The translations under genes were made by a program, and so were the position numbers. Below, piece after piece: positions 1 through 7,073 of a DNA stretch of 9,384 bases (positions are counted from its first letter, which is position 1; every line of letters starts with the position of its first letter). Below the pieces are notes generated by a model, which worked only from the letters and a program-made list of their open reading frames with translations, was not told the origin of the DNA and searched no databases. The stretch lies in contig CAYMMM010000029.1 of the NCBI GenBank assembly GCA_964391595.1, positions 1-9,384 of the forward strand, in the 5' to 3' direction. This DNA is from JADZGC01 sp964391595 (GTDB taxonomy: Bacteria; Patescibacteriota; Saccharimonadia; CAILAD01; GCA-016700035).

Positions 1-39
1 TCCACCCAAGATGCGCGTGGTGTGCTGCTTGCTTGTCAT
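1..39 (-). CDS. Possible start of a further minus-strand gene, truncated by the window edge
   Basis: An ATG at 39-37 opens a frame that stays open to the window edge and encodes MTSKQHTTRILGG. It starts six bases after the TAA stop of the phospholipase-like gene and is in the same frame, a spacing typical of genes within an operon. An in-frame GTG at 45-43 is an alternative start. AAGG lies about 11 bases before the ATG, which is a poor but possible ribosome binding site. The RILGG end would fit the first strand and glycine loop of a nucleotide-binding fold, but thirteen residues are far too few to name a product. It could equally be a chance open stretch. Confidence 0.35.
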   Translation of the reverse strand, partial: MTSKQHTTRILGG

Positions 40-45
40 GCGCAC

Positions 46-846
46 TTATGCCTTGGCGGCTTTTGTTTGTGCGGTCTTCTTGGGACTTACGAGCTTCTTC
101 GCTGGCTCAGTACACCAGGCTTCTTGATAGGCGGCTAGCCACGCGGCCGCGATCATCTGCGGAATGCGCGGTACCACCGTCGCTCGAACGGCCTTCGCGA
201 GCTTCGTCGTCCAGCCATCGGCAATAAACTCCTCATACAATCCAAGCTTTGCGATCTTGTGCGATTCTTCTTTAATAACCGCCTCAATACCCTGCTCACG
301 TACCCGTTCTACTAGCTCGAGGTCGAGTTTGACTCGCAGTGGCGAAAAGAGCGTTGCGGTTGAAATTCCTGACTCAAACGCGATATGTGAGCTCTTCCAC
401 CCTTTGCTCCCCCAGGTTTTCCAGCGTCGCGTGAGCTTCGAAGCTTCGGCGTATTCTTCGGCGATAAGCTTGTAGCTGAGGTGGTGAGCTGGAGTTAGCG
501 AGTCAGTAATATAGTGGGCAACAAAGCCAGCGTGGAAGGCGGCTTCGACATAGTCTTCTTTCTTCAGGCTCGCAATGAGGTTTTGGAAATGTGAGTTAAT
601 CCAGCTTGGCAGAAAACCGATCTCATTCACAGGATCCCAAAGATGGTCAGTATTGTAGCTCCCCTTGACCTTCAGTCCATCCGGCCCACCGTATCCCTCA
701 AACTTCAAGATCGCCGCGCGTTTCGGAAAATGCGCATGATTAATCATCGGGGAAATGATGCGATAGGCTTCCCGATCGAGTTTCTGGTGAGTGCCAGCGT
801 ATGAAATGCGACCACGGGTCGCGAATGAAGCAAATCCTGAATTCAT
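46..846 (-). CDS. Zinc-dependent phospholipase C / S1-P1 nuclease superfamily protein
   Basis: A 266-residue protein carrying the metal-binding pattern of the zinc-dependent phospholipase C / S1-P1 nuclease fold. The core is FHAGFVAHYITDSLTPAHH (residues 104-122), matching the family pattern HYxxDxxxPxH with candidate ligands H111, D115 and H121. HLWDPVN (68-74) resembles the HFYDPDN segment of Bacillus cereus phospholipase C. HIAFE (154-158) gives the HxxxE pair, and D56 and H20 sit where the remaining side-chain ligands are expected. The family hydrolyses phosphodiester bonds in phospholipids or nucleic acids; the substrate here cannot be read. The N-terminus is short, with no signal peptide, and in-frame stops at 853-858 bar any upstream extension. 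The tail (from about 249) is rich in Lys and Ala. There is no Shine-Dalgarno; the start lies 9 bases after recG, so translation may be coupled. Confidence 0.82.
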   Translation of the reverse strand: MNSGFASFATRGRISYAGTHQKLDREAYRIISPMINHAHFPKRAAILKFEGYGGPDGLKVKGSYNTDHLWDPVNEIGFLPSWINSHFQNLIASLKKEDYVEAAFHAGFVAHYITDSLTPAHHLSYKLIAEEYAEASKLTRRWKTWGSKGWKSSHIAFESGISTATLFSPLRVKLDLELVERVREQGIEAVIKEESHKIAKLGLYEEFIADGWTTKLAKAVRATVVPRIPQMIAAAWLAAYQEAWCTEPAKKLVSPKKTAQTKAAKA

Positions 847-848
847 AA

Positions 849-863
849 TTGATTACTAATCAA
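849..863. repeat. 15-base palindrome across the recG stop codon
   Basis: TTGATTACTAATCAA is a perfect inverted repeat with 7-base arms around one central base. It covers the last codons of recG, its TAG stop (858-856) and the in-frame TAA (855-853), and ends two bases before the ATG of the phospholipase-like gene. That is where a ribosome binding site would normally lie. A dimeric repressor site is possible. With a one-base loop it would not form a good RNA hairpin, and a repeat this size can arise by chance in a window this long. Confidence 0.4.
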
Positions 864-2895
864 GCGATGTAACAGTCTTGAGTCGGTTTATCTGCTTGAT
901 CGTATGTGGATATTTTACGATATTTTCTTCAGTTAGGAAAGCTTGAGCTACTTCACGCACTTCCGTAATCAACGTAGTGTCATCGAGACGAGCAAAACGT
1001 AAGTCAACTGAGCCAGACTGACGAGTGCCCAGTCTTTGACCCGCACCGCGTGTTTCGAGATCAATCTGCGCCAGTCGGAACCCGTCATTGGTTCGCTCTA
1101 TAGCGCGCACACGGACAAGAGCCGTATCATCTTTTCGATTTGTGAAGAGATAGCAATATGCCTGCTGATCACTACGGCCTACTCGTCCGCGCAACTGATG
1201 GAGTGTGGCAAGTCCAAACCGCTCAGCCTGCTCGACCAGCATGACATTTGCGCGATCCACATGCACACCAACTTCTATAACCGTGGTAGCTACCAAGATA
1301 TCGATCTCACCAGCTACAAATTGCTCCATGACCGCTGCTTTCTCGTCTGGCTTGAGCTTGCCGTGTACCAAGCCGATACGACGGTGCGCGAAAACCGAAT
1401 TCTGCAATCGCTTGTACTCTGCGCTCGCCGCCTTCATACCGCCCGCATCGGACTCATCTATCGCCGGACACACAATATATACCTGCTGACCAGCCTTGAT
1501 AAGATCATCGACCTGGTTATAGACCATCTGGCGGTCATCATCAAAGACTACTTTTGTTTTCACCGGCTTGCGGCCCGCAGGCAGCTCTGTAATACGTGAG
1601 ATATCAAGATCGCCATAGACCACCAGCGCCAGACTTCGCGGGATCGGCGTTGCGGTCATCGTGAGTACATGAGGCAACCGCCCCGCTTTGTCCTTCAGCG
1701 TGAGCCTCTGGTTGACGCCAAATCGATGCTGCTCATCGACCACCACGAGACCGAGGCCAGCAAACTCCGTGTCCTTGGTGAGTAGGGCCTGAGTCCCGAC
1801 GACGAGCTTGATGTCACCAAGAGCGAGGCGCGCGCGGACGTCTTGCTTGCGTGCAACCGGTAGCTTACTCGTGAGGAGCTCGGACTGGATCGCCCATGGC
1901 TGCAAAAGCTTCCGAAATGACTCGATGTGCTGGCGGGCTAAGATATCGGTCGGGACCATAATTGCAACCTGGTACCCAGCTCGGATAACCATCAGGGCTG
2001 CGAGTGCCGCTACAACTGTCTTGCCAGACCCTACATCCCCCTCCAGGAGTCGATTCATCGGATGAGATTGCTCGAGATCATGCAGGATTTGCCAGGCTGA
2101 CTTTCGTTGGCCGTCCGTCAGTTCAAAAGGCAAATGCTTCGTAAACTCCTTTGCCAGGTCTTGCTGGAACTCTATCGCGAATGACTGCTCGGTTGCTATC
2201 TCCTGCTTGATAGCAATACTAGCGCCGATATGAAGAAATAGCTCGGCAAATGCCATTCTATGCTTAGCCTTCGCCAACTCGATCATCGATGACGGCGAAT
2301 GAAGCTGCACTATGGCAACATCCAAAGGCATAAGCGCATGCGTCTCGCGGATATATTCTGGCAACGGATCCTCAAAACGTGTACTAGAATCAAGGCACTG
2401 TGCCACCAGGTCGCGGAATAACCTGCTCGTCAGATGCTGGGTTTCTGGATAAATAGGCACGATTGTACCAGCTAGCTTACTCCCTTCGACAGGCTCAAAG
2501 GTAGGCTGCGTAATACCAAAGGAACCACCAGCAAACTTTAGTTCGCCTAAGAAATAATATTCTTTGTGTTCATCGAGCTGGTCGAGAATCCACGGACTAT
2601 TAAACCACGTCAACTTCAATGTTCCCGTAGCATCACTGACGATAGCTTCAGTCAAGGACATGCGTCGACGTCGGAAACTCTGCCTGGCTTTTATGAGTTC
2701 AACCGTGGCTTTGACACTGACGAGCCCTGGACGCAGTTGATTGATAGGCCTCAGCGCCGAAAAATCGTCGTAGCGACGGGGGTAATACTGTAGTAGATCC
2801 TCTATAGTAAGGAGCCCTATGGCTCGCAGATGCCCACCGATCACGTCGCCGACACCGTTGAGTTGCGTCAGTCGCGTCGTGAGAGGATAGGTCAT
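856..2895 (-). CDS. recG: ATP-dependent DNA helicase RecG
   Basis: A 679-residue RecG, close to the family's usual length, that remodels stalled replication forks and branch-migrates Holliday junctions. The N-terminal part holds a helix-hairpin-helix-like segment (LNGVGDVIGGHL, 12-23) and the OB-fold wedge domain (roughly 55-150). The helicase core shows Walker A GDVGSGKT (286-293), motif II DEQH (387-390), TATPIPR (414-420) and motif VI QLRGRVGRS (567-575). The C-terminal TRG region reads DLETRGAGQRLGTRQSG (612-628), where the usual text is RGPGE: Pro is replaced by Ala and Glu by Gln. The ATG overlaps the tyrS stop as ATGA. No Shine-Dalgarno lies at normal distance, so reinitiation from tyrS is likely. 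The gene ends TAG followed directly by an in-frame TAA. Confidence 0.97.
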   Translation of the reverse strand: MTYPLTTRLTQLNGVGDVIGGHLRAIGLLTIEDLLQYYPRRYDDFSALRPINQLRPGLVSVKATVELIKARQSFRRRRMSLTEAIVSDATGTLKLTWFNSPWILDQLDEHKEYYFLGELKFAGGSFGITQPTFEPVEGSKLAGTIVPIYPETQHLTSRLFRDLVAQCLDSSTRFEDPLPEYIRETHALMPLDVAIVQLHSPSSMIELAKAKHRMAFAELFLHIGASIAIKQEIATEQSFAIEFQQDLAKEFTKHLPFELTDGQRKSAWQILHDLEQSHPMNRLLEGDVGSGKTVVAALAALMVIRAGYQVAIMVPTDILARQHIESFRKLLQPWAIQSELLTSKLPVARKQDVRARLALGDIKLVVGTQALLTKDTEFAGLGLVVVDEQHRFGVNQRLTLKDKAGRLPHVLTMTATPIPRSLALVVYGDLDISRITELPAGRKPVKTKVVFDDDRQMVYNQVDDLIKAGQQVYIVCPAIDESDAGGMKAASAEYKRLQNSVFAHRRIGLVHGKLKPDEKAAVMEQFVAGEIDILVATTVIEVGVHVDRANVMLVEQAERFGLATLHQLRGRVGRSDQQAYCYLFTNRKDDTALVRVRAIERTNDGFRLAQIDLETRGAGQRLGTRQSGSVDLRFARLDDTTLITEVREVAQAFLTEENIVKYPHTIKQINRLKTVTSLD

Positions 2896-4085
2896 ACTGT
2901 GATTTTCTTAAACCTTCGCTTGCCTAGCTGCGCAATCGTACCGGCCTTTATCCGCAGATCGTGTACTGTATCTACCACTTCGCCATCGAGCTTCACACCC
3001 CCCTGCTCAAGCAGCCGTCGCACTTCAGACTTCGTCACTCCAAACGCATTGGCGAGCAAACCAATGCCATCAGCTAATTCCTTATCATCAGCGTGATAGG
3101 TTTCGATATCCACTGGCATATCACCCTGACGAAACTGCTTCTCCCAAGCGGCCTCTGCTTGCACGGCCGCCTGCTCGCCATGATATCGAGCAACAATAGT
3201 GCGAGCCAAAGCTGCTTTCGTGTCACGGGGGTTATCCCCCTGCGCAAGATTTTGCTCAATCTGCTGAATTATATCCGCGTGTACATCAGTTGCTAGCCTG
3301 TAGTAGTGTGGGATCATCTCGTCATTGAGCGCCATAACTTTGCCATACATATCTAGGGGGCTGTCGGTAATGAATATGCAATTCGTCTGGGATTTACTCA
3401 TTTTTTTGCCATCCGTACCAATCAGCAGCTGCATAGCCATTACGGCCTGTGGTTGTTGGCCAGCTCGCTTTTGCAATGTGCGACCCGCCATCATATTGAA
3501 GAGTTGATCATGGCCACCCAGTTCTACGTCTGCATGCAATGCAACCGAGTCATAGCCCTGCATCATCGGGTACAGAAATTCTTGCAGTCCAATTGGCTTC
3601 TGAGAATCAAAGCGTTCACGAAAGTTGTCGCGCTCGAGCATCTGTGCGACCTTAAATTCACTCGCCAGCTCTAGTACGTCTAAGAAACTCAGTTTTTTGA
3701 GCCATTCGGAGTTATATCGGACTTCAGCCTTTTCGAGATCAATGATTTGGCCTATTTGCTTCAAATAGCTTCGCATATTCTGTTTCACTTGCTCGCGAGT
3801 CTGCATCTGACGTTCGGACGTCTTATCGGAGCTATCACCGATCATCGCAGTGTAATCACCAATCAAGATAACGACCTGATGTCCGAGATCCTGAAACTCA
3901 CGCAGCTTCCAATACACAACGGCATGCCCTACATGAATACGATCACCTGTCGGGTCGATTCCAAATTTTATGCGTAAAGGCTTTTTCGTGCGGAGGCGCT
4001 TTTCGAGATCAGCCTTCACGATCACTTCTTCGACAGTACGGGTAAGTAACCGCTGGATTCGTTCTTCTTTCGTGAGCTTTGTCAT
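2892..4085 (-). CDS. tyrS: Tyrosyl-tRNA synthetase
   Basis: A 397-residue class I aminoacyl-tRNA synthetase that charges tRNA-Tyr with tyrosine in the cytoplasm. The Rossmann catalytic domain begins with FGIDPTGDRIHVGH (41-54), whose HVGH is the HIGH signature. GDYTAMIGDSSDK (76-88) and ELGGHDQLFNMMAGR (188-202) are typical of the TyrZ-like branch of bacterial TyrRS rather than the Escherichia coli TyrS type. KMSKS is at 228-232. The C-terminal S4 RNA-binding domain (about 335-397) contains TKSEVRRLLEQGGVKLDG. The domain order is complete and the length normal. It is the first gene of the minus-strand tyrS-recG-phospholipase-like unit, and its stop (TGA, 2894-2892) overlaps the recG ATG. The start is fixed by the promoter: an extended -10 places transcription initiation on the A of this ATG. 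Confidence 0.97.
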   Translation of the reverse strand: MTKLTKEERIQRLLTRTVEEVIVKADLEKRLRTKKPLRIKFGIDPTGDRIHVGHAVVYWKLREFQDLGHQVVILIGDYTAMIGDSSDKTSERQMQTREQVKQNMRSYLKQIGQIIDLEKAEVRYNSEWLKKLSFLDVLELASEFKVAQMLERDNFRERFDSQKPIGLQEFLYPMMQGYDSVALHADVELGGHDQLFNMMAGRTLQKRAGQQPQAVMAMQLLIGTDGKKMSKSQTNCIFITDSPLDMYGKVMALNDEMIPHYYRLATDVHADIIQQIEQNLAQGDNPRDTKAALARTIVARYHGEQAAVQAEAAWEKQFRQGDMPVDIETYHADDKELADGIGLLANAFGVTKSEVRRLLEQGGVKLDGEVVDTVHDLRIKAGTIAQLGKRRFKKITV

Positions 4086-4091
4086 ATCAGC

Positions 4092-4118
4092 ATTCTATCA
4101 GATATACAGAGTTGTCGA
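4092..4118 (-). promoter_or_regulatory. Extended -10 promoter for tyrS, predicting a leaderless mRNA
   Basis: On the minus strand TGATAGAAT (4100-4092) is an extended -10 element: TGn followed by TAGAAT, five of six bases of TATAAT. A -35-like TCGACA (4118-4113, five of six bases of TTGACA) lies 15 bases upstream, a short spacer that the TG extension could tolerate. Counting the usual distance from the -10 element puts +1 at 4085, the A of the tyrS ATG. No Shine-Dalgarno precedes the gene, which fits a leaderless transcript. Confidence 0.6.
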
Positions 4119-4155
4119 AAAGCCTTTCAAAAAAATGTTTGTCATGGCCGAGAAA

Positions 4156-4169
4156 TGCTATAATATAAG
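4156..4169 (+). promoter_or_regulatory. Extended -10 promoter for the PBP gene, near-leaderless mRNA
   Basis: TGCTATAAT (4156-4164) is a perfect extended -10 element. A second overlapping hexamer, TATAAG (4164-4169), follows. Transcription from the first would begin near the A at 4172, and from the second near 4176, leaving a leader of only two to six bases before the ATG at 4178. No good -35 box stands 16-18 bases upstream; TTGTCA (4139-4144) resembles one but leaves only 14 bases of spacer. A run of seven A's at 4129-4135 could act as an upstream A-tract. There is no Shine-Dalgarno. Confidence 0.6.
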
Positions 4170-4177
4170 TCACTCAT

Positions 4178-6988
4178 ATGGCTCGACGCATACGTAGACA
4201 GCGCCCTCGGCGCGTAACCCACTCGACACCCTCCAGACACCCGGAGGCGGCGAAGCTGCAGACGAATACTCCACATCAGAGACGCAGTAAGCACCCCAAG
4301 TATTCGCCTCAGGCAATTTGGGCAGCAATCATGTCCCCAACAGGCAAAAAAGTCATTGGCTTCAGCCTCGCAGGAATCGTCTTATCATTTCTCCTTTTGT
4401 TCTTATGGATTGCGAAGGATCTCCCAAGCCCCAATAAGATCAACTCACAGATATCTGCCCAGACCACCAAGATCTATGATCGCACAGGGCAGACGGCCCT
4501 CATCGAGATCTATGGTGATAAGAATCGCTCGGTCGTCCCACTCTCTCAAATCCCACAAAACTGCCGCAACGCGACAATCGCCTTGGAAGACAAAAACTTT
4601 TATAGTCAAGGAGCTTTCTCGATCACCGGCATAGGTCGAGCTTTTACTGGCATACTTTTCCGTGACCCCACCAAGGGAGGTGGCTCTACTATCACGCAGC
4701 AATATGTGAAGAATGCCTTCTTGACGGGTGAGCGCACTTACACACGCAAGATCAAAGAGCTCATTCTAGCAATGCAAATCGAGCTCCTATATAAGAAAGA
4801 TGACATTTTACAGCTCTACCTCAATGAGATCCCGTACGGGTCGACAGCATATGGTGTGCAAGCCGGGGCAAAGACATATTTTGACAAGAACGTACAGGAC
4901 CTTACGCTTGGCGAGTGTGCGGCCCTCGCTTCATTGCCTCAAGCCCCTAGTTACTACAATTTGCATCGTGACGCACTGACGGCCCGTCAAACGGTCGCGC
5001 TCGAACAAATGGTCGAGCAAGGCTATATCAATAAGGACCAGGCCGAGGCTGCGAAGAAAGAAAATGTTGTCGCTAGCATGAAAGTCCGGAACTACGCTGC
5101 AAATGTCATTGCGCCACATTTCGTACAATACGTGCGCGATCAGCTCGAAGACAAATATGGCGTTAAGACGGTAAACGAAGGTGGACTCAAGGTCATCACC
5201 ACACTCGACCTCGACAAACAGCGCATCGCAGAGGATTCCGTTAAAAAGAACATCGATAATGTGCGACGGTATGGTGGCTCTAATGCTGCACTGGTATCGG
5301 AAGACGTCGCTTCTGGAGAAATGCTCGCAATGGTCGGGAGCTATGATTATGGAGACCCTGACGTAGGCAACTTCAACGTGGCGGCCGCTGAACGCCAACC
5401 AGGATCGAGTTTTAAGCCAATTGTCTATGCTTCGCTCTTCAAGAAAGATAATTGGGGCCCAGGATCCACAGTGTATGATGTGCAAACAGACTTCGGCGGT
5501 GGATACAAGCCAAAGAACTACACCGGTCGATTCTATGGCATCCAGTCCGTGCGCACTGCCCTCGCTGGCTCGTTGAACATACCGGCTGTAAAAGCACTCT
5601 ACTTGGCGGGTATTCCAAATACCATCCAAACCGCAAATGATCTTGGGATTACTACGATTCAGAAGTCCGATGCCGACCGACTTGGCTTAGCTATGGCTCT
5701 TGGGGCTGGTGAAGTTCGACTTACAGAAATGGTCAATGCATTCAGTGCATTCCCTGCCGGTGGACAAATCCGCAATCAAGTCACAGTGCTCTCCGTCACT
5801 GACGCAACTGGAAAAACGCTTGAAAAAAATAACCCCGACTCGAATAAAGCTAAGCAAGCACTCGATCCGCAGATTGCCTACGAAATAAACTCAATACTTT
5901 CAGATAACAATTCACGTTGCGCCCTTGGTATCTTTACTTGCAATAATCCCCTAATACTCCGCGGCAAGACGGTAGCCGCAAAAACAGGTACGACAGAAGA
6001 CTACAAAGATGCCTGGACTATGGGATATACCACCAAGACCGTGACCGGTGTTTGGGCGGGCAACAACGATAACCGTCCAATGACACAGGCTGCATCGATA
6101 GTTTCCGCGCCGATTTGGCAATCCTACATGGCTAGTGTGACCGCGAACGAACCGGATGCTCCCTTCGTGCGACCAGCTGGCATAAAAGACGTAGAACTCG
6201 ATGCAGAGACCGGCAAACTCCCAAATAGTGCGACGCGCAAGAAACGAACAGACATCTTTGCAGCCTGGTATAAGCCCGCTCAAGCCGCCAATGCCAACTC
6301 CGGCAAAATCAACAAGCTGGATGGCAAGCTTGCCAATGAATGTACACCCCCTGATGCATTACAGGATGCAGCGGCACTCGCCATCGCAGCCGAAATCCCA
6401 GCAACAGATATCAGTTATGCCCGCTGGCAGCCGCCGGTCGCCTCTCTCGCAGCAAGCCTAGGCCTTACATCAGGGGCTGGAGGTACATCCGAGAAATCAA
6501 CAATGCATAATTGCGGAGATAGCAAACCAACCGTATCTATTACGGTTACACCAACAAGCGGCTCTAAGTTTACCGTCAGCGCAAACGTAACGGCTGGCAC
6601 ACACACGCCGAACAAGCTGATATATCTCGTCAACGATCAGGAGGTAACCTCGCAGCAAATAAATGGCACGGGTGCCTATGTACTCCCTATCACCCCAGGA
6701 GTACAAGGTCTCATAAAGATCCAGGTGAAAGTGCTCGATGACTATCTCTATGCCGGCCTATCAAACGCGATAAATGTCACCGGCACAGACGATAATTTCT
6801 CACTCAGCTGTGCAGCGAAGACGTGCAGTGTCTCAGGTACGGGCATCGCGAGCGTGCAATTCACGATCAACGGCACAAACTACGGTTCGTCGTCCGCGAC
6901 TACCAAAACGATCGGCTCGACCGTAACAAGCGCGAGTGCAGTAGTCTACCGCTCGGCCGGGGGGTCCGTCGCGCTTATTTGGCCCTAG
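4178..6988 (+). CDS. Class A penicillin-binding protein (bifunctional transglycosylase/transpeptidase)
   Basis: A 936-residue PBP1-type enzyme that polymerises lipid II into glycan strands and cross-links them outside the membrane. An Arg/Lys-rich cytoplasmic tail (1-58) precedes one membrane anchor (about 59-79). The GT51 domain shows the catalytic Glu in ALEDKNFYSQGAF (E137), GGSTITQQYVKN (168-179), RKIKE (190-194) and LYLNEIPYG (213-221). The motif-I His of EDxxFYxH is Gln here (Q144). The transpeptidase domain has SSFK with nucleophile S410, SLN (465-467) and KTGT (602-605). After about residue 660 come an Ala-rich linker and a Thr/Ser/Val-rich beta segment (about 783-870) that looks Ig-like, then a short second segment. 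Cys pairs C581/C588 and C878/C883 could form disulfides. The ATG at 4178 follows the -10 element directly; the next Met (M52, 4331) would remove most of the basic tail. Confidence 0.95.
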   Translation: MARRIRRQRPRRVTHSTPSRHPEAAKLQTNTPHQRRSKHPKYSPQAIWAAIMSPTGKKVIGFSLAGIVLSFLLLFLWIAKDLPSPNKINSQISAQTTKIYDRTGQTALIEIYGDKNRSVVPLSQIPQNCRNATIALEDKNFYSQGAFSITGIGRAFTGILFRDPTKGGGSTITQQYVKNAFLTGERTYTRKIKELILAMQIELLYKKDDILQLYLNEIPYGSTAYGVQAGAKTYFDKNVQDLTLGECAALASLPQAPSYYNLHRDALTARQTVALEQMVEQGYINKDQAEAAKKENVVASMKVRNYAANVIAPHFVQYVRDQLEDKYGVKTVNEGGLKVITTLDLDKQRIAEDSVKKNIDNVRRYGGSNAALVSEDVASGEMLAMVGSYDYGDPDVGNFNVAAAERQPGSSFKPIVYASLFKKDNWGPGSTVYDVQTDFGGGYKPKNYTGRFYGIQSVRTALAGSLNIPAVKALYLAGIPNTIQTANDLGITTIQKSDADRLGLAMALGAGEVRLTEMVNAFSAFPAGGQIRNQVTVLSVTDATGKTLEKNNPDSNKAKQALDPQIAYEINSILSDNNSRCALGIFTCNNPLILRGKTVAAKTGTTEDYKDAWTMGYTTKTVTGVWAGNNDNRPMTQAASIVSAPIWQSYMASVTANEPDAPFVRPAGIKDVELDAETGKLPNSATRKKRTDIFAAWYKPAQAANANSGKINKLDGKLANECTPPDALQDAAALAIAAEIPATDISYARWQPPVASLAASLGLTSGAGGTSEKSTMHNCGDSKPTVSITVTPTSGSKFTVSANVTAGTHTPNKLIYLVNDQEVTSQQINGTGAYVLPITPGVQGLIKIQVKVLDDYLYAGLSNAINVTGTDDNFSLSCAAKTCSVSGTGIASVQFTINGTNYGSSSATTKTIGSTVTSASAVVYRSAGGSVALIWP

Positions 6989-6999
6989 CAACCCAGCAC

Positions 7000-7060
7000 A
7001 AAAACAGTGAGGAATATCGCTCTGGCAGCGCTACAAATGCAACTATAGGTACTGTTTTCT
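7000..7060. terminator. Possible bidirectional terminator between convergent genes
   Basis: The 85-base gap between the PBP stop and the YacL-like stop contains AAAACAGT (7001-7008) and its exact complement ACTGTTTT (7051-7058). The right arm is followed by a pyrimidine-rich tail (TTTTCTTCTTC) on the plus strand, and the left arm reads into TTTTTG on the minus strand. Such a structure could stop transcription both ways. Against this, the loop is 42 bases and the stem only 8, mostly A-T. A small inner hairpin, CGCT/AGCG around 7019-7031, could shorten the effective loop. Confidence 0.3.
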
Positions 7061-7073
7061 TCTTCGTACTCGC

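Noticed and set aside
856..858. Read-through of the recG stop into the in-frame PLC-like gene as a fusion protein
   Set aside because: Two consecutive stops (TAG, TAA) separate the genes, RecG is full length without it, and the PLC-like protein has its own ATG.
1036..1599. 187-residue plus-strand open frame opposite recG
   Set aside because: It lies wholly antisense to the conserved helicase motifs of RecG, has no recognisable domain and reads like the complement of a coding frame.
4931..5629. 232-residue minus-strand open frame opposite the PBP gene
   Set aside because: It is antisense to the transglycosylase/transpeptidase core, has no recognisable motif and no promoter or ribosome binding site. 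The PBP reading frame explains the bases.
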